From: Phallusia mammillata
Taxonomy: Eukaryota; Chordata; Ascidiacea; Phlebobranchia; Ascidiidae
Reading direction: 5' to 3'
Assembly: GCA_003260075.1 (NCBI GenBank)
Contig: QLIY01000153.1
Span: forward strand, 153,665 to 217,664
Length of the DNA: 64,000 nt
Under the pieces are notes generated by a model. That model did not search any database. It saw only the letters and a program-made list of their open reading frames with translations, and had not been told where the DNA came from. Shown here in pieces: positions 23,378-34,896 of the stretch. Position 1 is the first letter of the stretch. The number at the start of each line of letters is the position of its first letter. The translations under genes and the position numbers were made by a program.

Positions 23378-24776
23378 GGTCAATGATACCCTTTTGTAAC
23401 TTTCGGCCTGCGGGCCAAAGGCTTCTCATTAAATTAGGGTTTGGTGGCCCACGCCAAATACGTCGCAATATATAATGGTTGTTGTCCCGCATAGACGTTT
23501 AGTTTTCTAACGTTTGGCTCGCTATTTCAATGCAGTGGCATCGTAAGATTTTTTGTTCTGTTTCTGAGCAGAACAATGCGTCCAGTGCTTTTGTTTCCAT
23601 TTTTTGGTTAACCAGTTTACAAATAGGTGTGTTTAATCTTGTTAACTATATTTGACACACCAAGAACAAAAGTTCCACACCTCTGCTTTCACGCATACAA
23701 TTAATAAAAAAAGTCTTTAAAACTGCGTGAAGACTGGAAATTGGATGTTATTCTGTTGCTCTTTCCTCCATACAAAAACGGTTTTAAACATTCTTAGCAC
23801 ATAGCAATAGGTGTTAAACTTTCTGGTTTCAACACAATGAAACTGTACAAACCCAAAACCCAAACAGTAAATCAATTTGTCATTTATTGGTGTAAAAGAT
23901 ACAGCGGCTGAAAAATTGCATTGTTGAAAATCTTGGTACAGACATCAGTGCATTGCATTTTTTGGCAAACGATAAAAATAATTGAATGACGAACAACACA
24001 ACTTGAAGTTAAAGTGAATCATGCATAATGGCATAGCACAGTGTTCTAAATTACTCTTAACATTTGATAAATACTGTTGGTAGCTCAACGTTGGCTATTT
24101 TGATTGTTATAAATTACAAAACTTGTGTATTTACTAATTGAACCGAATATTGTGAATTAAAAATATTATATTTTGATAGATACTGGATAAAAATGAACAA
24201 AGGCACCTTGAATATTTGAAAGTATTACAGCACCATGTTCGGCTGAAGAGAAACACCAATTTGAAATGAAAACAGTAAGGTGATGAAATTTCATGAATTA
24301 TTTATGACTTACAAAAACTTCTACAAAAATTGCATTGAAACTTGAACTGAACATGCCGATTGGGAGAACCATATACACACAAAACAAATATAGGGGTCGG
24401 TAACTTAAAATGTTGACTTGTATTTTTGGTTAAAAAAAAAAAATGCTAGTACAGAGCACAAAAGTCCAAAAGGTTTAATTTTGAAACAAAAATACAGACG
24501 TATTTATGTACATACCACAAGAAAAAGACAAAATCAATTATTTGTAAAAAAAGATGTCGGTTAGATAACTCTTATGACATTAACAAAAGCTTAAATTGGT
24601 AAAAACATTTGATTCATGTATGCAAAAGTTTTTTTAATGGATGGCACCAAAAAATAAACAAATAAACAGCAAAATATGTTTTTAAACCACATCCATGCTG
24701 ATTTTGCACTGCAAACACAATCGTTTTTTGAGTAATTTAAAAACTTCTGCGCACATAAAATCTTATTTAAAAATGT

Positions 24777-27700
24777 TTAGCGTTGACTAAATACAATTCG
24801 ATAATGCTCGGGTGAATGGAAAACACCAAATAAGGCCCCAAGTTTGGGCACTGGGTCCTGGGGGTCTGGACACAGCTGGAACTTTTGCAAGATGGTCACC
24901 ACAAACAGAAAGACTTCCATTCTAGCTAAATTCTCTCCCATGCAGTTTCTCTGGCCAATGGAAAACGGAATTACCTGATTTAATTTGACAAATTTTCCCT
25001 CTGAATCCAAATGTCGTTCTGGCCGAAATTGCTCTGGATTTTTCCATACTGCAGGGTCATTGTGTACTTTCCATATGTTTGGGATAATCTGATAATAACA
25101 GAACAGACATGAGTGTGTGAGTGGTTGTTTCACACCTGACTTCTGGCTGCCAAGTATTTAGTTCTAGTACTGACCATTTGTCTGAGTAAAATAACAAAAA
25201 AAAGATTGCCTTAACCAGGATTTTAAAGAATTGAAGCACACTTAAGTCATTAACAACTTTAGGAGTGTACATACATTTATTTGCAACATGCACATTTAAC
25301 ATATCAGCTTGCTGTGGTTACCGTGGCTTTAAGTTTGTTGTTTACAAATTTAAAGCAGGCTACTTTTTTATTGCCTGGTATTAGTGCATGAAGTCCTGAC
25401 CAGTCCTGCTACGTATTTACTTTGTTTGACCTACCTGTGTGTCCTTTGGTATCTTATATCCCATAAAAGTAATATCTTTGGTAGTGCGTCGTGGAACACT
25501 TAAAGGCACAACCGCCTCGATTCTGTAAACCTCTTGTATCACAGCTCTTGTGTAGTGCAACTCAGCATGGAGAGAAATTTTCCCTTCTTTACCTACATGA
25601 CAACAGTTATGTGTTCATTAAACGGACCAAAGCCCAACATCACTCAGCAGAGAAAATCACACAAATAACAATGAGATATCAAGAGGAAAAGCCACACAAT
25701 TCTAAGAGGATGTAACATGGTTAAACAAATCACAGTATGCCAAGTCTATTAAAGGCGTAATACAGAATCAGCCAGTCACCAAGCAATCTCTACCAAATGT
25801 AGCCTGCAGTGGGATTTAAACCCATGACAGGATTCTTTGTGGAACTCTACCAACTGAGCTACACAGGCTCAGAGGTAAACCCGTCGAAAGACGAATCACA
25901 AGCATCGTTGCCTGCCTTGTATGCTGCACGTGTCAGCTTCATAGTAGGGGATAGCCAGATTGACTGTATCAGTTGAGATGAACAAAATTGGATGAATAAA
26001 TTAATGGCACTAATGGACCAATTTGGCAATACTGCTACATCTCTTGTTCTTTTTTACCACTTTTATATGGTTACTTTTTGCTTGCTTTACATTACTACCA
26101 AAGCAAGTCAAGTTACCCTGGTTGGGAAGCTCTTTTTCAAAGTCATTTTTACATTGCTGTGACTCAGTAAAATTAAACCTTACCCACAATGTCATCTATT
26201 TCTTGGTGGACTTTCTCTTGTACTTCTGGGTATTTGACTAGAAACAGCAAAGCCCATCGAATTGTGCTAGTACTTGTTTCGGTTCCAGCAACATGTAAAT
26301 CTGCCACATTATGTTGAAGATGCTTCCTCTTAATTGCAATAAGTTGAATTCAAATAGTCACCAATTTCCAGTGAACGAAATGAATAAAAATTACTCTTTT
26401 CATTTGCAATAAAATATACAGCTCTGTGGTGGACCATTTAAACGTTGACTACCCCACCAAGGTTACAAACAAACAACACAATTATTCTGTTTGGGGCCAA
26501 AACCTTTTTCCGAAGTGCAAAAGTTGGTAAAAAGGTTGGGAAGCCTTCAATATATTTGCCATGTCCATTCTAGTTGCTGTTGTGGTCAATTATGCACTTC
26601 AGATACTTGGGTACATAAGGTAGAATTTATGGTTCTATTCACCGTATATCCTTGCTTCTTGTCCAGTATTTCAGTGAGATACAGATCAACCAAATCTCTA
26701 GGATGTTTCACTTCAATATCAGATGCATGATCATCAATAATTTGATACAGACATTCTACAAATAACATATTTGCCATTAGTAAAATATACTTTAAGTAGA
26801 GGAAACGGAATTGTTGGTAAAATTTGTTGCATTATGATGTGTGGTAACCACTACCAGTAGTATGCGATGGCTATTCTCATATAAGTAGTCACAAACAGAC
26901 TTTTTGAATATCTTGTTAGGCTAGCACTGCACTAAACCTCCCCACCGTATAAAAAAGCATTGGGGATCACTGGACTAAACAAACTGGTATGGTTTGTTGT
27001 GTGTGCAAAACATGGCCCTCACAGCACACACACATTTCGTTTACTGAACTACTTAAGGCAAACAAACCGTTCACTACTTACTTGGTTATAATTTAAAATG
27101 TACGCAAGGTTCCTGTTAAGCATAAATTGTTGTAAAGCTCTTTTAGCCATTTATAAAAAAAAACATTTTTGCATAATTGCAAGCTTAGCAAATTGTAATT
27201 GCTTCTACCCAAATTGTTAATAATGATATTGCCTCATTTGTACTTTGAATTGAGAGACTGTACAAGCTCACCATTTGAGCGGTCCATTGTTCCAAGCATG
27301 TGTTTAAAGTTTTTCGATATTGGTGGAATAAATCGGGACCATGGTAAAACTGCCATCATCATGTAAGCAAAATTGTCATCCCTTAAACTAAGAAACAAAA
27401 TTTGCACAAGCTTGTTAAGTTAAAACTTTGTGGTCAGAATTTTTGAAATGGTCACAAACATCTTTTTAACAGTGTTTCTTAACTAGTTTTGCTCATATCC
27501 CTTATGTTTTTGTGGGATTTCTATGCACCCCTTTTTTACAATGACTGGTTGAAGTATATGGAATTCTAGTAATTGATATATAATTCCAAAAGTAAAATTG
27601 AAATCATTTTTACAAACTTGATGATGTTTTATATTTGTTAATTGTAAAATATTCCTGTTAATACTGATATTTTCTGGGGGGCAAATAGCCGGTACTGTCT

Positions 27701-28290
27701 TTGTTCTGGGACCTTTCTCATTCCCCCTGTTTTAGCACTTCATGATCCTAGTTGTGTCTTACAGCATTACTTTAAGTTGGTAATTTAACAACTACCAGTA
27801 AACCCCTTTATCATGTTGTACATAAATAAATAAACTTCTCACGTTGTTATGGCTTCCAAGAATTTTTCTCTGAGAGCTTCATGTTTGGTTTCTGTTGGTT
27901 TTTCTCCAACTGTCAGTACACCGATCACATTTGCAATGGCAAGAAACAAGTCTTTCTAAACATAACAAAATATGCCATTAAATTATTATTGATTAAAATA
28001 AAAACTTAAATATTGACTTAAAAAGACATCATCAATTAATATTTTGATTGATTCTGTCTCTTAAACGGGGGGGGGGAAACCAGTGGTTCCCAACCTTTCT
28101 ACGCCACTGGACCGGTAAAAACCTAACAAAAATTCCACGGACCGGCAACAAAAGATCGTAGTGAATGCAACAGATATTTGTATGCTTTTTGTTCACCAAA
28201 GTTGTCGTTGTGAGGTTTAGTCATAGCCTAGGTGTTTAGGACAAAAAATTGCAACCAAACGGCAATCAACTTAAACAACAAAACGCCAAT

Positions 28291-28373
<83 letters not shown>

Positions 28374-30070
28374 GAATCTCATCTTAAAAGTGAAGAATAA
28401 CTAACTTTGTTTTACAAAGAAATGTTGAATGCTAGACGCAGTTTATGACAAAACAATCATAAACGCCACAAAAGCTTTATTACGTAATTTTGCGGATATT
28501 AACGGTGGAAAGCTACCCCAGTTTTACAGCCAACAACTTTGCAATAGGTACCAACAACTTTGCAATAGGCCTACTTTAAAAAGTATAGATCAGTAAAATA
28601 ATTTGCGGACCGGCAAAATATTTACACAGACCGGCGGTTGGGAACCACTGTCTTAAACCTACTAAAATTGCACATAAGAGATAATCTTTACATACAAGGT
28701 GACTTACTTTGAAAAAAAGTAATTTAACACATTGGTAGAAATATTGTTGTCAAACATAATCTTTAAAACTACCCACCATACCTCAAGGACAAATGGCTGG
28801 TTCACTTTTTCTTTTATCTTGTCACATAGTTGTGCCACCTCCTCACGAACAATCATCTCAACACTGTAGCCCAATTGACCACCACTAATAATAAGTAGGT
28901 TTAGGATTGCACACAAAATTACTGTTTCAAGCAAAATAACAGACTGAGCTGCAGGATTTCATCCCGTATTTTACAGCTTGACTAATTGCTGTTGGAACTA
29001 ATTTTTGGGGAGCTGCTAAATTAAATACTATACAGTAAACGTCAGTACACTGGATTTGGTTTTTCAATATTTTCGCCTAATTTGGATACACTTGAGGTAT
29101 GAATGATTTGTAATGTTTTTCTTAGTGGTAAGATTTGATTAATCCTGAATATCTGATCCGGACTTTTGCCTTTTGCAGAGAAAAATTGCTCTTTCTACAG
29201 CTCATAATCCAGATTTTTACATCACATTAGCAAATTTTATATTACACCATGTTGCAGTAATCTGAATCTTCAGCCAATCCGAATAATTTTTTTGGTCTGT
29301 TTCGGCCAAGATTAACAGAGGTTTGCTGTTTAAAAGTTTTCATTTTAAAACTGGAATCATTATGTAAAAATTAGAGGGGTACTGTGACAACTGAGAATTG
29401 TTTGTGTAAAAAATGAGTATTAAAACTCACCCTCCAAGGGCTTTTAGACCAAATCTGCGATGAAGATTCCACTTTGGTAAATCGTCAAGAAAAATAATTC
29501 CAGCATTTTCTGTGGCAACCTTTGTGAAGAAGGTGGTGTACCGGCCATTAAATACAATCGGTTGCTTGATGAAAGCCTGAAAACAGAATTTGTATTTGTT
29601 TTAATAGTTTTAATTTGTTTATGGAATTTTACCCTTTGTAGTTAAGTAACTCATAAAATCCACAAAAAATGGGTCCAAGTTTTCATGGAAATTGATCCAC
29701 AAAGTTTTAATAATATTCTGTAATTGTGTTCGAACACAGTATTGCTTTTACCACTTCGATTATTCTCAACTACAAACATATCGATATAAACACTAACCTG
29801 CTCTATGGCTTCATAGGAACTTAATATAACAGTTGGTTGACTTCCAAGACGAACGGACATAATCGGACCATACTTTTCTGCCCATTTTCCCAAAGTAATT
29901 TCTGCACGCTTGTCAAGAAAAGGCAAATGACCCAAAAAGGGAAATCCCCATGGCCCTGGGGGCAAATTTTTGGGGCCCAACTGGTTTTTAATTAGAACAG
30001 TGACCAAGAATGCACCAATAAGCCACAATACATTGGTTACAGTCACCAGATCTACCAAATGCTCTAACAT
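24777..30070 (-). CDS. Cytochrome P450, CYP2 clan, complete, nine exons, 492 aa
   Basis: Tandem paralogue of the gene at 14353-19243. Exons in transcript order: 30070-29798, 29576-29431, 28884-28782, 27955-27843, 27387-27272, 26755-26643, 26328-26184, 25592-25435, 25088-24777. Lengths 273, 146, 103, 113, 116, 113, 145, 158 and 312 nt are the same, exon for exon, as in the paralogue. Motifs: N-terminal anchor (residues 9-27), hinge [11 protein letters not shown]-helix AGTETSTST (302-310), EVYR (357-360), FRPERH (410-415), haem loop [11 protein letters not shown] with Cys438. All donors seen are GT. Intron 3 carries a hAT element plus an 81-G gap; intron 8 a full-length SINE insertion region (25731-25866 lies between exons 7 and 8). 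Expected role is oxidation of a small lipophilic substrate at the ER; the substrate is unknown. Confidence 0.95.
25731..25866 (-). mobile_element. tRNA-derived SINE, full-length head
   Basis: On the minus strand it begins GCCTGTGTAGCTCAGTTGG with an A-box-like TAGCTCAGTTGGTAGAG, a B-box-like GGTTTAAATCC, and a matching 3' acceptor-like TGCAGGC. It then has the family body (ttgcttggtgactggctgat) and ends near the inverse of cacagtatgcc. The anticodon arm is degenerate, so this is a SINE head and not a working tRNA gene. Lies in an intron of the P450. Confidence 0.8.
28081..28650. mobile_element. hAT-like element (CAGTGGTTCCCAACCTTT...GGTTGGGAACCACTG) with an 81-G gap
   Basis: Clear inverted ends; tcttaaac follows the right end and lies on the left just before a 10-G join (28067-28076), so the duplication is 8 bp. 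The middle, 28292-28372, is a G run hiding an unknown internal length. Inserted in intron 2/3 sequence of the P450, between exons at 28884 and 29431 or just below (exon 3 ends at 28782), and outside coding sequence. Confidence 0.8.
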
Positions 30071-33000
30071 TTTTGTAAGCCTACTTGAAACCAGGCTTAC
30101 TGGGGAAAAAACACATGATCGAATATTGACTTGTGCGTTTATTAGAACTAAAAATGGACATTCAATTGGGCTACTCTAAAATATGCGACCTACGCAAATT
30201 AGAAACATAACATACAAACCATACAAATCACAGAATCCTTTCTAATAACATGCTTCATGCAAACACGATCTACTTCAGACACTCAGTCTGTTACTTTCCT
30301 TTATCACAGAAAGTAAATGCCATTGCACATTGCTGGCCATAGTTTGAACTGCATTTTTTTAATGGCCCCAATCAAATGCCCTGATTTAGAATTGCATATT
30401 TATGTCTTTTTAAACGAAAGCGCTAATGTCTTGTAATATGGCTTTTCCCTAGTTTTACATTAATTAAATGCAAATGTAAACAAACAAACGCGAGGAACAA
30501 GGTCCAATGTTATTGACTTGTGCAAAAATCCCTGAAGCGTAGCAATGTCGGCATTGTTTGTGCATCGGACCGTGACGTTGTTGCTGCGGTGATTTGCAAA
30601 GTCATGATTGTTGATTTGGCCAGAAATTACTGAGACTTCTTGGTAGTGTAGCCCTACTACAAAATGAATGTTCTTGGTGTGCAGTTTTTAAACTACGTCG
30701 TTTTTAAGGATGGTCAACTTTTATGGACGCTTTTTTCACATACTGCGAAAACTCTCCCAAAAATCTCTCAAGCCGTCGCCCTCTCACTTAGTTTTTAATT
30801 TTTTAATTTTTGGCCAAGTTTACGTTTCGCAATTCACGCATTGCATGGGCTCTGTTAATCACAGCATAACGAGCCAACAAACGGTTTAGCAAATCAGCGC
30901 CAACATGCGTGCAATAGCCTACATAATAAATATTCGAGATTTGTGTCTTTGAGTTTGTTCGTCGAATTGATTGCTTAGCCCAGGTGTGGCGGATCGGGCT
31001 TCTCAGTTGGTTCGGGTTCTGGCTCAAGTTCAAATAAAAAACGGACTTGATTTCACACTTGGCGTGATGTGTGCAATTTCACCCACTTTTGGGCCTAAAT
31101 CTGGCTTTGTATAAAAAGTTGTTTCGTTCTTGAAGTTTCGAGTTCACCCAAATTTTTGAACCCTTGCAACTCTGGCTTAGTCAGTCAAACTTTGGTTAAC
31201 AAAGTGGTTTGAAAAGACTATAGGTGGCAGCAGCGAGATAAAACTTGCGATCCTGTCCACACATATTAAAACTGCAAGTACGTTCTACATTCTACTCTGC
31301 TGTGTTTTATGATGATTTCCCGACGTCTGATTTCTGGGCAAATGTATTGCAGTAATTTATAAACTTAACAGTCACCAATTAATGAAGTAAAAAATGTAAA
31401 GATGTAGAAGCAAATGCTCAAACAGACTGTCAGGTCTTGTTTTGCTTGATTAGCTTTCTGCTATATTCAAGTCAGATCAAGAATTGCAACTTATCTGACC
31501 CGACTGATCAGCCCTGGTTTTGGGGCAAATCTCGTCTTGAACATTCTTTTTGAAATGATAACCGCTGGTTTTGGAAATATGCCGAAAAGAATAGGCCTAT
31601 CTCTTGTTCTACCCGTTAGATTTTGTGCGGTACGCAGCGATAGGAAATCACGTCAGGTGGTATGCGTTTAGCATACGGTGAAAAGCACTGTTTTAGTGCA
31701 AGTGTTTTGCTTTGTTTTCATACAAAAAAGGTACAAAAAATACCTAAACCTTCAAAGGGCTCCGCAGTTAGCTTACAGCGAGGCAAAAAGGTTGAGAAGC
31801 ACTGTTTCAGAGAGTGCCCTGGTGGAAAATTTGTAGTCATAGTAGTAAAAAAAACATAAAACAAGGTCCATCTTACACAGCATGGTGCAATGTGACGATT
31901 ATGAATATCGGTCATCAATTCAACTCGAATCAACCATTAGTCATAGGGTATTCCCCGTATTCGTCAGATAAGCGGTTTTGAGCAGTCGGATGACTCATCA
32001 CTTTGAGGACACGCGTCAGTGAGTGTTCGCTGTTGCGTGACGAAACTGATTATATTGTGGCTTCAGACCGAAACTTGAAAATTATCGTTTTTCGTGGTTT
32101 ACAGTTGCACATGTGTCTGGGCATTTACGAAGGTCTGGATATCTTACCTTATAACCAGATTTTCCATACCGTCCTTATTTCTAAGATTTGTCCTTATTTT
32201 GAAGGGCAATGTCTTAGAAAAATGTTTTGTCCGTATTTCATAGAAATGTCCTCGTTTTTGACTTGAGTCCGTATTTTGTCAGACTTGGTGAAATGACAGC
32301 CAAATCCCTGCTGCAAGTAAAAGTAAACCTAGACCACAGCTGTCGTGAGATGCACGAAGTATTTTTTACGAACAAGGAGTTGCTGGAGCAGATTGTTACT
32401 AACAAAAAATGTGGCATGTGATATGTCATGGCTCGTATAAATGCAAAGATTTATTCAAAAACCTTAGTTTCGTTTCGTATAAAAATTTACCTTTTCGGTT
32501 GTCCGTTTTTTGTGGTTCATATCGAACCTTGCTTATAACATACAATCTGTATAATTCTCATAACATACAATTATTCTATATTATATCCTGTCACCGCACT
32601 GTTAACCCTATTTCGTAAAATTCGGCATATTTTTGTGGTTACCATGGTGTCTATTGTTACGCAACCGGACCCCATAAACCCCATGCGTCATACCCTGCTG
32701 AATATTGTTCACCCTCAATGGAATGGGGAATATCCCATAGTTAATGGAGATACATTTTTTGCTTTGCGGGAATTTTGGAGATGCCTTGAACCGTGTTACG
32801 GCTAAGGTGCTTTCAAAAATGGGCGTATTTTGCGAGTGACGATATTGATTCAAATTTATGAACACAGTTAGTCATTAATACTGATGAATTCAAGGTATTT
32901 TTTTTAAGCGTCATCGGTCTTTTAATTAAATAGAATCAATAGAATGTACAGTATTGCATGACGTTATTGCGACCAAAATTCACATGTAACCTAATCTAAA

Positions 33001-34896
33001 AACAAAACTGTCGGATAGCATGTATATGATAATCACATTTTGTGAATTGAATCAGTGGTCGGCAACCGCTGGTCCGCGGCCCGGTACCGGTCCGCGAACC
33101 GTTCGTTACTTTGTCAGGTTAATTGCTTCAAAACATCCCCCCCCCCCTGTATTCCGAGGATGATAAACTAATTTAGACGTTTTCATTGCCAAATATTTGT
33201 AGTTTTTTTGGAAGTGGCGATGAAAATTCAGTTTCAAAAACGGTCCGCACCAGAAAAAAAGGTTGCCTACCCCTGCATTAAGTGATTAGTGGGCCGCAGA
33301 CCGTACTGATGATATACCTGATAGGTGAAGACAGCGCACTGCATGCAACCTAACGCACATTGATTTGTTGTTTTTATCACTATCAGAATACTCACTGGCA
33401 GTTTAGTTTTTACTCAAGTAACTTTTTAAGTCGGTTTCTAATGAGGCGTTTACCATAACGTTTTTACAAGAAGTTGTATGAAACCATCGTCAGCAACTTA
33501 ATTTTTTTCATGCGAAAAAGATTTGGCATTGCTGAAAGCTCAAAACTAGTACGCAGATATATTCCTAAGAATCAAAAGTCACTTATAAGGTCATTTCAAA
33601 ATGGTGGTTTTTGTGGCTTGATTTTTGTTTGAGTTAATCCAATGGTAATCCTGAATGTTTAAAAGGGGGTTTAGAGACTTGTGGTTTCGTAGAAAAGCGA
33701 AGTTTCTAGACCAAACTTGACTTTCGGTTCACGGTGAATGTCTGGAATGGTTACTTTTTCTCTTGAGTACATTCGTATTCTCAATAACACCGTTAGTTTC
33801 GTTCCTGAAAATGATCATTGAAATTTTGCAAACATTCTCCTATTCTTTCATAGACGTAATGGAACCCGGTTGAACAGTTTTTCTTTTTGTGCCAGTTTTT
33901 CTTTTTTAAACACAGTTGTTAGACGTTTGTTTTGTTACAGGAACCCTAAGTAACTAATTATTCCCTTTGCATAACCCGACTAGACAAGTATAAACCAACA
34001 GTATATATTCCTGGAAAACCACTTGACGATAAAACTCTTTGGTTAAAACAGAATTAGTCAGCTTCAGGCAAAGGAATATAAATTTCGCCTAAATAATCGG
34101 TTCCTGAAAATCGGTATGAAGAAAAGCGCTGAAACAAACATGGTAAGAAAGAGTAAAAAATATACCAAGTAGTTGCCGTTATACCAAACTACCAAAAATC
34201 GAACCTGTTATAGTATGTATTGAATACGTTTTATCGCAGATATTTCAACAGTTGCTGTTATTTTTCCTGATGCCAAGTGTTATGAAAGCATAATGTTAAC
34301 CTTACAGGCAAAACATAGCTTATTTTAACTTTATATTTAACATAGGTAGTAAGTTGAGTCTGGCAACCATTTCCTATTCTGTTATCATTGTTGTGACAAT
34401 TCCCACCCTGCATATTATGTGTTGTTACGGTTTTTATTTTTCGTGCGTTTTCTTTATTTTACTAGAGAGTTTTGTTTCAGTTGGGGTTGGTCGTGTTTGA
34501 GATGCCTTGTCTGTATTTTTATTCCCTTTTGTGTTGCTTTTTGTACAAGCGAAATATATTTGTTTGAACAAACGTGCTTTATACAACTTTATATTACATT
34601 TTCAGAAGCCTTTTCTTTCTTCACCTAAAGAAAAAAGACAACTAGCCTAAAGATCGGCTCTTGAAAACGGCGAGCCGGGCTCTTTTATTTTTTCCCTCGT
34701 TTAAGACATCGTGTTTGTCATCAAAACTTTACTCATTGAACCCCGAATCCCACAGAAGCTGAGCTGTAGCTAACGGGGTGGAAAAACTGTCACCAATCTC
34801 CTGCTATATTTCCTACACCGCGGGCTAAGGGGCTCGGGTATCTTTCGTGTCTGGGGCAAAAAAGGGACCCGAAAAACTGACGGAAATAGCTGCGCA
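30071..34896. other. Intergenic region between divergent P450 and SALL genes
   Basis: No exon recognised. It holds the promoters of the minus-strand P450 (right of 30070) and of SALL (left of 34897). A hAT-like fragment with a poly-C join lies at 33053-33275. Solo transposon-like ends (ggttgagaagcactg) occur near 31790. The last 250 bp before SALL is richer in CG dinucleotides and open in the SALL frame from 34774, so it is likely 5' UTR and promoter. Confidence 0.6.
33053..33275. mobile_element. hAT-like element (CAGTGGTCGGCAACC...GGTTGCCTACCCCTG)
   Basis: Inverted ends and an interior ggtccgcggcccggtacc typical of this group of non-autonomous elements. Contains an 11-C join at 33137-33147. 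I could not see a matching target duplication. Confidence 0.6.

Larger units (their letters stand above)
19244..24776. other. Intergenic region between the two minus-strand P450 genes
   Basis: No gene recognised. Contains the hammerhead-like inverted-repeat element at 19981-20199, poly-C joins at 20490, 20779 and 21108 that duplicate flanks, simple actccgact-type sequence at about 21490-21590 interrupted by a transposon (21600-22063), and a hAT element with single unresolved bases at 22910 and 23111 (22673-23377). From 23.4 to 24.7 kb it is AT-rich with no visible feature. Confidence 0.65.

Noticed and set aside
25800-25866. A functional tRNA gene (minus strand)
   Set aside because: Good A and B boxes and acceptor ends, but the anticodon arm does not fold and the same head is attached to a repeated body; it is a SINE head.
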